NCBI GenBank assembly: GCA_021850555.1
Contig: JAJZLX010000022.1
Coordinates: forward strand, 1-18,279
DNA from: Pseudomonadota bacterium
Lineage (GTDB): Bacteria; Pseudomonadota; Gammaproteobacteria; Steroidobacterales; Steroidobacteraceae
Reading direction: 5' to 3'
Length of the DNA: 18,279 bases
Shown here in pieces: positions 1 to 7,379 of this stretch. Numbering within the stretch: position 1 is the first letter of the stretch; each line of letters starts with the position of its first letter. A program made the position numbers and the translations under genes. The notes beneath the pieces are model-generated. The model worked only from the letters and a program-made list of their open reading frames with translations, was not told the origin of the DNA and did not search any database.

Positions 1-157
1 TCAGCTCCTTCATGGTGTGGGCACGCTTCTCCATCATCATCTTCTGCATTGCAGGGCTCATCTGCATGCCCCCCGCAATGGCCGCAGGTCCGCTGAGGGC
101 GGTGATGGCGGTGGCCAGGGCACCGGCCACGGCCAACGATACGGTTCGTTTCGACAT
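1..157 (-). CDS. Small exported protein, N-terminal part (possible DUF2282/bufferin-type precursor), cut by window edge
   Basis: The first 52 codons are visible, starting at ATG 155-157 on the minus strand. A good ribosome binding site (CGGAGAG) lies 6 bases upstream. The N-terminus is a clear Sec signal peptide: basic start MSKRT, an Ala-rich hydrophobic stretch, and a likely cleavage after AIA near residue 28. The mature part begins Met- and Lys-rich (MQMSPAMQKMMMEKRAH) and runs off the window with no Cys yet. The length, Met-rich start and promoter type resemble DUF2282 proteins (BufA1, bufferin precursors). Those proteins carry their Cys residues further downstream, so this assignment is inference. 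A Met-rich metal-binding or unrelated small periplasmic protein is equally open. A sigma-F-like promoter sits at 236-261 on the same strand. The gene is divergent from the radical SAM operon. Confidence 0.75.
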   Translation of the reverse strand, partial: MSKRTVSLAVAGALATAITALSGPAAIAGGMQMSPAMQKMMMEKRAHTMKEL

Positions 158-235
158 AGCGATCTCTCCGAGTAGGTTTGCCTGAGGGACCGGTGGACCT
201 GAGCGATCCGGAATATTCCCCGTCCCGTAGGTAGA

Positions 236-261
236 TTCGCGCTGACGCGCAAAAAGGTTAC
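236..261 (-). promoter_or_regulatory. ECF sigma-F-like promoter for the left-edge secreted protein
   Basis: On the minus strand the -35 box GTAACC (256-261) is followed by exactly 16 bases and the -10 box CGAA (236-239). This equals the consensus I recall for Caulobacter sigma-F (GTAACC-N16-CGAA). TTTTT follows directly after the -35 box, as at the two related sites near 11 kb. The -10 box ends 79 bases before the ATG. A perfect 10-base palindrome (GGAATATTCC, 210-219) lies in the predicted leader. Confidence 0.7.
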
Positions 262-304
262 GCGGCGGCTCACCCGGGCCTGCGACTGCGGAGTGCCCCG
301 GCGT

Positions 305-325
305 GCGGCGAGACGCGTTCGCCGC
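305..325 (+). promoter_or_regulatory. Inverted repeat (7-bp stem, 7-base loop) upstream of the radical SAM operon
   Basis: GCGGCGA (305-311) and TCGCCGC (319-325) are perfect reverse complements. The element lies in the 221-base divergent intergenic region, 54 bases before the operon's first start codon. It could be an operator dyad or a leader hairpin. GC-rich DNA gives such pairs by chance, so its function is unproven. Confidence 0.35.
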
Positions 326-355
326 GGCACCAAGAGCGGCGGAAAGTCAAGCGGG

Positions 356-372
356 GGCCGTGAACGACGGCC
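356..372 (+). promoter_or_regulatory. Hairpin next to the radical SAM start codon
   Basis: GGCCGT (356-361) and ACGGCC (367-372) form a perfect 6-bp stem with a 5-base loop, ending 6 bases before the GTG start at 379. This is where a Shine-Dalgarno sequence would normally sit, and no strong one is visible. The structure may limit or gate translation, or the true start may be further downstream. Confidence 0.35.
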
Positions 373-378
373 GGGCTC

Positions 379-1551
379 GTGCACAAGCCGGTGCGGGCGC
401 AACATAGTCCGGGGATTGCCGGTCCTTATGATCTGGAGCCGTACGGAATCTGGAACCGATCGCGTGGGAGTCGTCAAAAGCCAGTGGAATCCATCTACTA
501 CGTCCTGTCGTGGGCTTGCCATCGCAAGTGCCCCCATTGCTATGAGCCGCGCTTCCGCCCGTATGTCCGTGGGGCGCTGGATGCGGTCATCTGCGAGGCG
601 GTGGCGAATTTCCCGCGCATCATCGAGCACCTGCCCGAGCGCATAACCTACCTCGATCGTGACCATCCGGGCCCGGACGGACGGCTACCGGAGCGGCGGG
701 GTCGAATCATCCTCTCGGGGGGCGAAGTGCTGATCGATCCGGTCCGCACCCGGGTCCTATATCCGGCAATGGAACGTATTCAGGCGCGTTACGCCGGGGT
801 GGGGGGCGTCGATCTTATCGTCCAGACGACAGGCGACTTGCTGACGGAGGCCATCGTCGAGGATCTGCTCGCGCGCGGGGTCTCGACCATCTCGGTATCA
901 GGTATCGATGCGTTTCATTCCGGGCTGAAAACCGCCGCTCGGCAGAGCGCCTTCAAGGAGCGGCTGATGCGCCTCTTTGACGCACACGGTGTCAAGGCGG
1001 CTGAGGAACCGGGCAGTCCTGAGGCCACGGCGGCGGGCGCATCGGGACCCAATTATCACTTCTTCGGTGCCACCCCGGATGCATGGATCGGCCCCCTCTG
1101 GCCCCGGGGGCGGGCCTGGGAGCACGGCCTCTCGACAGCGACTCTCGCCGACAACTTCTGCAACCGCTGGTCCGGAGGGCTCAATTTCCTGGAGCACCGC
1201 TACAGCGGCTCGGAAGTGTCCATCGATCCAAGCGGCAACGTGTTTCCGTGCTGCATCAAGACGCGTTTGCCGATCGGCAGCCTGCTGGAGGACGATCTGA
1301 TTTCGATTCTGGAGTCCCTTGCGCGTGAACCGGCGTTCCAGGCCATCTCTGCGGGCCGCCCTGAGCGTATGGGTCTCGCCTACGGATGGAGCGAGGAGCG
1401 TTTCATCGCGGAGTCCCGCACCGTCACACCCAAAGGCGAGACCTACGCGAACCTCTGCATCGGCTGCGACCGATTCCACGAAGCGATGCTGGGACCGGTC
1501 ATCGAGGCGGCGCGCAGGCGGCGCATGGCCGCGAGGGCCTGCGCCGCATGA
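379..1551 (+). CDS. Radical SAM protein with SPASM-like Cys-rich C-terminus
   Basis: The 390-residue product should bind a radical-initiating [4Fe-4S] cluster through C47, C51 and C54 in WACHRKCPHCYE, the CxxxCxxC radical SAM signature. It has the SAM-binding-type SGGE motif at 113-116. The C-terminal half has further Cys at 261, 291-292 (NVFPCC) and 360/363 (CIGC), suggesting a SPASM- or twitch-like auxiliary cluster. Such domains occur in enzymes that modify peptides or small molecules; the substrate here is unknown. The GTG start at 379 is weakly supported. GTG 391 is an in-frame alternative, and a hairpin rather than a clear ribosome binding site precedes it. The stop overlaps the ynjB start (ATGA), so it heads a translationally coupled operon with a transporter, a flavoprotein and sugar-transfer enzymes. 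The sequence around the cluster differs from the arsenosugar enzyme ArsS. Confidence 0.9.
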   Translation: MHKPVRAQHSPGIAGPYDLEPYGIWNRSRGSRQKPVESIYYVLSWACHRKCPHCYEPRFRPYVRGALDAVICEAVANFPRIIEHLPERITYLDRDHPGPDGRLPERRGRIILSGGEVLIDPVRTRVLYPAMERIQARYAGVGGVDLIVQTTGDLLTEAIVEDLLARGVSTISVSGIDAFHSGLKTAARQSAFKERLMRLFDAHGVKAAEEPGSPEATAAGASGPNYHFFGATPDAWIGPLWPRGRAWEHGLSTATLADNFCNRWSGGLNFLEHRYSGSEVSIDPSGNVFPCCIKTRLPIGSLLEDDLISILESLAREPAFQAISAGRPERMGLAYGWSEERFIAESRTVTPKGETYANLCIGCDRFHEAMLGPVIEAARRRRMAARACAA

Positions 1552-2759
1552 TGCGCCTCAGGTCCGTGCGAGCCGCGGCAGTTGCGCTCGCCCTTGCATT
1601 CATCGCCGCCGCGCCCGCGGCTGTGGCTGCAACGGCGTGGAAGGATGTCCTGGCGCGGGCACACGGCCAGACGGTGTATTTTGACACGTGGGCCGGCGAT
1701 GGGAAGGTGAATGCCTTCATCGCCTGGGTTGCACGGCAGGTCGCGGCCTGCTGCGACATCACCCTGCGACAGGTACCGCTCCAGGACACTTCCGAAGCAG
1801 TGACGCAAGTGATTGCCGAGCGGGCGGCCGGGCAGAATGCCGACGGGACCGTCGATCTCATCTGGATCAATGGCCCGAATTTTCAGGCGCTGAAGCGGCG
1901 AGGGCTTCTGTATGGACCGTTCACACAGCGACTCCCGAACTACGCGCTCGTGGACACCCGCGACAGATCGAATGTCGATGACTTTACCGTGCCGGTCGAT
2001 GGTTACGAATCGCCGTGGCGCAGAGCCCAACTCGTTTTCATCTACGACTCCGCCTACGTCAAGCATGTGCCGCGCGACATCCGCGCCTTCCCCGCGTGGG
2101 CGCGACGTCATCCCGGTCGGTTCACATTTCCTCAAGTGCAGAATTTTCTCGGCGTGGCGTTTCTCGAGCAGGCACTCTATGCACTGACCCCGAGCCCTGC
2201 GGTACTGCAACGTCCTGTTGCGCAGGTCAATTTCGCGAAAGCGACGGCGCCTCTTTGGGCCTGGTACGATCAGCTGCGGCCGTATCTCTGGCGCCACGGC
2301 CGCGAATTCCCCGCGAGCGGACCGGCCGAGCGCGAGCTGCTGGAGGACGGCGAGATCGACCTGATGCCGTCCTTCAACCCCACTGAGGCCGTCGCGGACG
2401 TCGAGGCGGGACTTCTGCCCAAGAGCGTGCGAACCTATGTTCTGACGCATGGCACGATCGGCAATACGAGCTTCGTCGCGATTCCGTACAACTCACCGCA
2501 CAAGGCGGGCGCCATGGTGGTCGCCAATTTTTTGCTCTCGCCGGCCGCCCAGGCCCGTGCCGGGAACGTCCGCTACTGGGGTGGTCCGACCGTACTGGAG
2601 CTGGCGAAGCTGACCGCCGCCGAGCGCGCGCTGTTCACGTCCCTGACCAACAGTCCGTGGATGCCGCCGAGCTCGGCGCTGCATCACGTGCTCCCCGAGC
2701 CGCACCCCTCCTGGGCCCGCCGGTTGGCCGAAGCCTGGGCGCGGCGATACACGCCGTAA
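1548..2759 (+). CDS. ynjB: ABC transporter substrate-binding protein, YnjB family
   Basis: The 403-residue periplasmic binding protein starts at ATG 1548, overlapping the radical SAM stop by 4 bases. A frame extension upstream to 1386 lies wholly inside the previous gene and is not real. Residues 1-29 are a typical signal peptide (MMRLRS, then an Ala/Val core ending AVAA). The mature protein strongly resembles E. coli YnjB as remembered: GQTVYFDTWAGD near the N-terminus, VDLIWINGPNF, AFLEQALYALTPSP, APLWAWYDQLRPYLWR, SFNPTEA, IGNTSFVAIP, VVANFLLSPAAQ and a C-terminal LPEPHPSWARRL. YnjB feeds the YnjC/YnjD importer, whose substrate is not established to my knowledge. The next gene starts inside the stop codon, so ynjBCD is one coupled unit. 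Its pairing with a radical SAM protein and sugar-transfer enzymes suggests an organic or metalloid ligand, which is inference. Confidence 0.93.
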   Translation: MMRLRSVRAAAVALALAFIAAAPAAVAATAWKDVLARAHGQTVYFDTWAGDGKVNAFIAWVARQVAACCDITLRQVPLQDTSEAVTQVIAERAAGQNADGTVDLIWINGPNFQALKRRGLLYGPFTQRLPNYALVDTRDRSNVDDFTVPVDGYESPWRRAQLVFIYDSAYVKHVPRDIRAFPAWARRHPGRFTFPQVQNFLGVAFLEQALYALTPSPAVLQRPVAQVNFAKATAPLWAWYDQLRPYLWRHGREFPASGPAERELLEDGEIDLMPSFNPTEAVADVEAGLLPKSVRTYVLTHGTIGNTSFVAIPYNSPHKAGAMVVANFLLSPAAQARAGNVRYWGGPTVLELAKLTAAERALFTSLTNSPWMPPSSALHHVLPEPHPSWARRLAEAWARRYTP

Positions 2760-4504
2760 TGCCTGGCACAACGCTCGAGGCGAGATCCGTGTCTGGGCGA
2801 CACGCGGCAGATCCGCCGTTCTGGCTGCGCCGCGCGCCCCAACTCACCGTGGCGCTCTTTCTCGCGCCCATCGCGGCGGGGCTTCTCGGCACGGTGCTGC
2901 CCGCCTTCGGGTGGTTGCCGGCGATCGGCGGGCGCAGCGTGAGCCTCGCTCCGTGGGCGACGCTCTTCTCCGAACCCGGAATCGGGGAGGCCATCGGCCT
3001 CACGCTCGTGACGGGGCTCACCGCGACGGTCGTGTCGATCCTGATCGTCTTCGGATTCTGCGCGCTCGTGCACGGGCGGCAGCCGGGACGAGTGGGCCGC
3101 GCCGTTCTGGCGCCGATTCTCGCCGCGCCGCACGCGGCGATGGCTATTGGCGTCGCCTTCCTGATTGCCCCGAGCGGCTGGCTCGTGCGACTGCTCTCGC
3201 CTTGGCTGACCGGCTGGCATCAGCCGCCCGACATCGCCACGGTGCAGGATCCGTATGGTGCCGCGCTCACCCTCGGACTGCTGTTGAAAGAGGTACCGTA
3301 CCTGCTGTTGATGACCGTCACCGCGCTCGGACAAGTGCCGGCGGCGCCTCAGGTGGACGCCGCCGCGGCGCTCGGCTATGGACGCATGGTCGCGTGGCTG
3401 AAGCTGGTTCTCCCGCAGGTTTACGCCCAGGTCCGCTTGCCGATTTACGCGGTGCTCGCCTACTCGCTGTCGGTCGTGGACATGGCACTGATCTTAGGCC
3501 CCGGCAATCCACCGACTCTGAGCGTTCTCGCGCTGCGCTGGTTCACCTCCCCGGACATTGGGATGTACTTCCCGGCCGCCGCGGCGGCGCTCTTGCAGCT
3601 CGCCATTGTATTGGCGAGCATCCTGCTGTGGCGTGCCGGTGAAAGGGCGGTGGCCCATCTCGGTCGCAGGTGGATTGCCCGAGGTGCGCGACGCACACGA
3701 CTCGAACCCCTCGCTTGGCTCGCCACCGCGGCCATGGCAGGGTTTGCGGGGTTGGGAGTACTGTCTCTGGCAGATCTGGCGGTCTGGTCATTTGCCGCCG
3801 GATGGCGCTTCCCGCACCTGCTCCCGGCACACTGGAGCGCTCGAGCGTGGACCAGTGAGCTCGGGACGATACTCTGGCCCGTGGAGACGACGCTGGTGGT
3901 GGCCCTTATTGCGAGTGCGGTGGCGCTGCTGCTCGTGCTGGCGTGCCTGGAAAATGAGCAGCGCCGGGGCGTCGCGGCAAGCTCGCGAGCGCTGTGGGTT
4001 CTCTACGTTCCGCTGCTCGTACCGCAGATCGCGTTCCTCTTCGGAATGCAGATTCTGCTCACGGTGTTCCATCTCGACGGCTCGCTCATTGCCGTGATCT
4101 GGTCGCACCTACTGTTCGTGTTGCCCTACGTTTTTCTCTCTCTCGCCGATCCGTGGCGTGCACTCGATAAGCGGTACGCGCGCACCGCGCTCAGCCTAGG
4201 AGCCCGACCGTGGCGTGTGTTTCTCAGGATCAAGCTGCCTCTGTTGTTGCGCCCCGTCCTCATCGCCACGGCGATTGGTGTGGCGACAAGTGTGGATCAG
4301 TACTTGCCGACGATCTTTGCCGGTGCTGGCCGAGTCGTGACGCTGACTACAGAGGCCGTGACGCTTGCAAGCGGTGGCGATCGGAGGTTCACTGGCGTAT
4401 TCGGACTGCTGCAGGCCCTCATACCGCTTGCGGCCTACGGGATTGCGCTCGGGGCGTCGGGCCGGGACCGTTGGCGCAGACAGGCGTCCGGAGGACCGTC
4501 GTGA
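2759..4504 (+). CDS. ynjC: ABC transporter permease, YnjC family (two fused permease domains)
   Basis: The start is set at ATG 2759, inside the TAATG junction with ynjB. An upstream in-frame ATG at 2657 would only re-read the ynjB end. The 581-residue inner-membrane protein carries two MetI-like permease halves. Each ends in an EAA-type coupling loop: DAAAALGYGRMVAWLKLVLP near residues 200-215 and ALSLGARPWRVFLRIKLP near 477-493. Both contact the ATPase. Many hydrophobic spans surround these loops. This two-in-one layout matches YnjC and Fe3+/thiamine-type permeases, so one polypeptide probably forms the whole channel. E. coli YnjC is somewhat shorter (about 510 residues). The stop overlaps the GTG of the ATPase gene (GTGA at 4501-4504). 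Confidence 0.93.
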   Translation: MPGTTLEARSVSGRHAADPPFWLRRAPQLTVALFLAPIAAGLLGTVLPAFGWLPAIGGRSVSLAPWATLFSEPGIGEAIGLTLVTGLTATVVSILIVFGFCALVHGRQPGRVGRAVLAPILAAPHAAMAIGVAFLIAPSGWLVRLLSPWLTGWHQPPDIATVQDPYGAALTLGLLLKEVPYLLLMTVTALGQVPAAPQVDAAAALGYGRMVAWLKLVLPQVYAQVRLPIYAVLAYSLSVVDMALILGPGNPPTLSVLALRWFTSPDIGMYFPAAAAALLQLAIVLASILLWRAGERAVAHLGRRWIARGARRTRLEPLAWLATAAMAGFAGLGVLSLADLAVWSFAAGWRFPHLLPAHWSARAWTSELGTILWPVETTLVVALIASAVALLLVLACLENEQRRGVAASSRALWVLYVPLLVPQIAFLFGMQILLTVFHLDGSLIAVIWSHLLFVLPYVFLSLADPWRALDKRYARTALSLGARPWRVFLRIKLPLLLRPVLIATAIGVATSVDQYLPTIFAGAGRVVTLTTEAVTLASGGDRRFTGVFGLLQALIPLAAYGIALGASGRDRWRRQASGGPS

Positions 4505-5256
4505 GCGCTCCGCTGCGGCTTGAGCAGGTCTCGGTCGCCCTCGAGGGCCGGACGCTGATCCCGTCCATCAGCGTGGAGGTGAGGGCAGGGCAGGTCCTCA
4601 CGCTGATGGGTCCGAGCGGTTCGGGCAAGTCGACCCTCCTCAGCGTCCTCGGTGGCACCGTGGCGAGCGCTTTTCGCGTCGCGGGCAGGGTCTGGATCGG
4701 GGAACGGGAGGTGACGAACCTGCCGCCCGAGCGTCGACGCATCGGGATCCTGTTCCAGGACGACCTGCTCTTTCCCCATCTGACGGTGGGTGAGAATCTG
4801 GCGTTTGGTCTCGCGCCGGCGGTGCGAGGGCGCCGCGCGCGCGCGGCGCGGATCGATGCAGCACTCCGTGACGTGGGTCTTACGGGATTCGCTCCGCGCA
4901 ACCCGGCAACGCTCTCCGGGGGGCAGCGTGCGCGTGTGGCACTGCTGCGACTGCTGCTCGCCGACCCCGAGGTGCTGCTGCTCGATGAGCCCTTCAACAA
5001 GCTTGACGCGGCGATGAGAGCAGATTTCCGCCGCTTCGTGTTCGACCATGCGCAGAGCGCGGGCCTGCCGGTGTTGATGGTCACGCACGATGCGGCAGAC
5101 GCCGAAGCGGCCCAGGGACCGGTGCTCGAACTGCGGCAGGCGCCGGACGGCTCGCCGGTGATCCAGAGGTCATCCGGCAACCTTTCGCCGAAGCGAGATA
5201 CCGAGGCCGGTCCAGTCAAGCCCGCGCTGGCACTTGCGGAGGAGGTTCGTTCATGA
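4501..5256 (+). CDS. ynjD: ABC transporter ATPase, YnjD family
   Basis: GTG 4501 is chosen because it overlaps the permease stop and gives a normal ABC N-terminus (LRLEQVSVAL). The frame continues upstream to 4210 only within the permease gene. The 251-residue protein has Walker A GPSGSGKST (37-45), Q-loop Q86 (LFQDD), the signature LSGGQ (138-142), Walker B VLLLDEP (158-164) and the switch histidine H196 in VTHD. All catalytic elements are present, so the importer should be active. It energises import by the YnjB/YnjC pair. The last 40 residues are poorly conserved in character and Pro/Ser-rich. The stop overlaps the flavoprotein start (ATGA at 5253-5256). Confidence 0.94.
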   Translation: MSAPLRLEQVSVALEGRTLIPSISVEVRAGQVLTLMGPSGSGKSTLLSVLGGTVASAFRVAGRVWIGEREVTNLPPERRRIGILFQDDLLFPHLTVGENLAFGLAPAVRGRRARAARIDAALRDVGLTGFAPRNPATLSGGQRARVALLRLLLADPEVLLLDEPFNKLDAAMRADFRRFVFDHAQSAGLPVLMVTHDAADAEAAQGPVLELRQAPDGSPVIQRSSGNLSPKRDTEAGPVKPALALAEEVRS

Positions 5257-6671
5257 CTCCTGCACTCGAGTGCGACATTTGCGTCATCGGCGCCGGATCG
5301 GGCGGACTGTCCGTAGCGGTGGGCGCCGCACAGCTCGGCGCGCGCATCATCCTGTTTGAAAAGGACGAAATGGGCGGAGACTGTCTCAATTACGGCTGCG
5401 TCCCTTCAAAGGCGCTGCTCGCGGCGGCCCATACCGCACAAACCATCGCAGACGCACGGCAGTTCGGCATTCGCACGGCCTCGCCGCAGGTCGATTTCCC
5501 GGCGGTGATGGCGCACGTGCGCGAGGTGATCGCGCAGATTGCGCCGCACGATTCGGTGGAACGCCTTGAGGGGTTGGGCGTACGCGTCATCCGCGGGTTC
5601 GCGGCATTCACCGGTCGCGACGAGGTCAGTGGCGCAGGCGTACGTGTGCGAGCGCGACGTTTCGTCATCGCCGCGGGCTCTTCGGCCGTGATTCCACCGG
5701 TCCAGGGGATCGAGGACGTTCCCGTCTTGACGAATGAAACGCTCTTCTCGTTGAAGGAGCGTCCGGCGCACTTGGTCATTATCGGTGGAGGACCGATCGG
5801 CGTAGAGATGGCGCAAGCCTTTCGGCGCCTCGGCAGCGCAGTGACGGTGGTGCAGCGCGGACGGCTGCTCCCGAACGATGAGCCGGAACTCGTCGGTGTC
5901 GTGCGCGAGCGACTCGTTGCGGCGGGGATCACCCTGCACGAAGACGCAGAATTCACGGGAGTCGCGCGTGAGGGAGCAGGCATCGTGGTCCGATACGGAG
6001 CGGATGGTGAGACTCGCGGCACGCATCTTCTGGTTGCCGCGGGCCGCAAGCCGCGGCTTGCGGGCCTCGAGCTCGAGCGAGCGGGCATTGCCTTTACACC
6101 CCGCGGCATCACCGTGGATGCGCGGCTGCGAACGACGAACAGGCGAATCTATGCACTGGGCGACGTCATCGGGCGACCCCAGTTTACCCATACGGCCGGC
6201 TATCAGGCCGGGATCGTCATCCGCAATGCCCTATTCCGACTCCCGGCGAAGGTCGACTACCGTGCGCTGCCGTGGGTGACGTATTGCGATCCTGAACTGG
6301 CGCAGGTGGGACTCACCGAGCAGCAGGCCCGGGAGCGATTCGGATCGGCAGTGCGGGCGGTGCGGGTCGATCTCGGCGAGAACGATCGCGCCCGGACCGA
6401 ACGCCACGGTGCAGGCTGCATCAAGGTGGTGATTGACCCGCGCGGCACCATCCTTGGGGCGGGGATCGTTGGGCCGCATGCCGGTGAGCTCATCGGACTT
6501 TGGGGGCTGGCTATCACGAGAAGGCTAAGACTGAGCGCGCTCACTGGAGTCATCTTCCCGTATCCGACGCTGGGCGAGATCTCAAAGGCTGCCGCAAGCG
6601 CGTTCTACGCTCCGAAGCTCTTCAGTCCCTGGCCCCAGCGCCTGGTTCGCCTACTGCTTTTCCTGCCGTGA
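5253..6671 (+). CDS. FAD-dependent pyridine nucleotide-disulfide oxidoreductase, MerA/lipoamide dehydrogenase-like
   Basis: The 472-residue flavoprotein has the FAD-binding GAGSGG (13-18), a redox-active disulfide C44/C49 in GGDCLNYGCVPSK, the NAD(P)H-binding GGGPIGVEMA (178-187) and the second FAD motif IYALGD (299-304). This is the class I disulfide reductase fold. The catalytic HPTxxE motif of lipoamide dehydrogenase reads YPTLGE (437-442): the His is replaced by Tyr and the Glu is kept. It lacks the N-terminal heavy-metal domain and the C-terminal vicinal Cys pair of mercuric reductase, so it is probably not a true MerA. The C-terminus ends in a hydrophobic, aromatic tail (LFSPWPQRLVRLLLFLP) that may touch the membrane. 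It is coupled to ynjD by a 4-base overlap, so it likely reduces something brought in or made by this operon. The substrate is unknown. Confidence 0.92.
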   Translation: MTPALECDICVIGAGSGGLSVAVGAAQLGARIILFEKDEMGGDCLNYGCVPSKALLAAAHTAQTIADARQFGIRTASPQVDFPAVMAHVREVIAQIAPHDSVERLEGLGVRVIRGFAAFTGRDEVSGAGVRVRARRFVIAAGSSAVIPPVQGIEDVPVLTNETLFSLKERPAHLVIIGGGPIGVEMAQAFRRLGSAVTVVQRGRLLPNDEPELVGVVRERLVAAGITLHEDAEFTGVAREGAGIVVRYGADGETRGTHLLVAAGRKPRLAGLELERAGIAFTPRGITVDARLRTTNRRIYALGDVIGRPQFTHTAGYQAGIVIRNALFRLPAKVDYRALPWVTYCDPELAQVGLTEQQARERFGSAVRAVRVDLGENDRARTERHGAGCIKVVIDPRGTILGAGIVGPHAGELIGLWGLAITRRLRLSALTGVIFPYPTLGEISKAAASAFYAPKLFSPWPQRLVRLLLFLP

Positions 6672-6677
6672 ATCCTC

Positions 6678-7379
6678 GTGCTGCGCGCTCACGATCCGAT
6701 CGAAGGGACGCTTGACGTATCGGTCATCATCCCGACGCTGAATGCGGCGCGTCAACTACCTGCCACGATGGCCGCATGCGGTGGCGTGGGCGAAACCATC
6801 GTTGTCGATGGCGGCTCGACTGACGAAACGGTCGCCATGGGGCGCAAGCTCGGGGCGCGCATCGTGACGTCGGAGCCCGGACGCGGCATCCAGCTCCGCG
6901 CAGGTGCCGCCGCCGCCGCAGGCAGCTGGCTGCTGTTTCTGCACGCGGACACCTCACTGAGCGAGGAGTGGCGCCGCGTCGTGCGTGAGTTCACCACGAA
7001 TCCGGCCCATCACCTGCGCGCCGCGACGTTCCGCTTTGCTCTGGATGACCCCAGCCCCGCGGCCCGACGGCTCGAACGGTGGGTTGCCTGGCGTGTGCGG
7101 CATTTTGGCCTGGCCTACGGTGATCAGGGACTGCTCATTCATCGGGATCTGTACGCCTCGCTCGGAGGCTTTCGCGCCTGGCCGCTGATGGAAGACGTCG
7201 ATCTCATGCGTCGCATCGGCCGTCGGCGCCTGACGGTTCTGGCTGCAACTGCAACGACCTCAGCCGAGCGGTGGCGACGTGACGGTTGGCGTCGGCGAAG
7301 CGCGCGCAATCTCGGCTGTCTCACGCTGTATTTTCTGGGCGTGCCGCCGCGGCTGATCGCAAGGCTCTACGCTCGATGA
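6678..7379 (+). CDS. Family 2 glycosyltransferase, TIGR04283 type (arsenosugar-biosynthesis-associated)
   Basis: The 233-residue protein has a GT-A nucleotide-sugar fold: SVIIPTLNAA (15-24), the acidic motif VVDGGSTDE (42-50), FLHADTSL (87-94, a DxD-type metal/nucleotide site), YGDQG (147-151) and MEDVDLMRR (171-179). This order is characteristic of the small transferases named TIGR04283, which databases label as arsenosugar-biosynthesis-associated. I recognise it from memory, not by search. The GTG at 6678 is used, 6 bases after the previous stop. TTG near 6712 is a possible later start that would begin just before the first strand. It overlaps the next gene by 4 bases. The acceptor is unknown, but the pairing with a TIGR04282 protein is typical. 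Confidence 0.88.
   Translation: MLRAHDPIEGTLDVSVIIPTLNAARQLPATMAACGGVGETIVVDGGSTDETVAMGRKLGARIVTSEPGRGIQLRAGAAAAAGSWLLFLHADTSLSEEWRRVVREFTTNPAHHLRAATFRFALDDPSPAARRLERWVAWRVRHFGLAYGDQGLLIHRDLYASLGGFRAWPLMEDVDLMRRIGRRRLTVLAATATTSAERWRRDGWRRRSARNLGCLTLYFLGVPPRLIARLYAR

Noticed and set aside
379..1551. Calling the radical SAM protein ArsS because of the arsenosugar-associated neighbours
   Set aside because: The cluster motif context (WACHRKCPHCYE) and C-terminal Cys pattern do not match ArsS as I know it.
1443..2450. 335-codon minus-strand open frame opposite the radical SAM and ynjB genes
   Set aside because: It is antisense to two well-supported genes, Arg/Gly-rich and without a family motif.
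5406..6191. 261-codon minus-strand open frame opposite the flavoprotein gene
   Set aside because: It is antisense to a gene with full FAD and NAD motifs, with no ribosome site or domain of its own.
5253..6671. Calling the flavoprotein mercuric reductase (merA)
   Set aside because: There is no N-terminal heavy-metal domain and no C-terminal vicinal Cys pair, and it sits in a Ynj-type operon rather than a mer operon.
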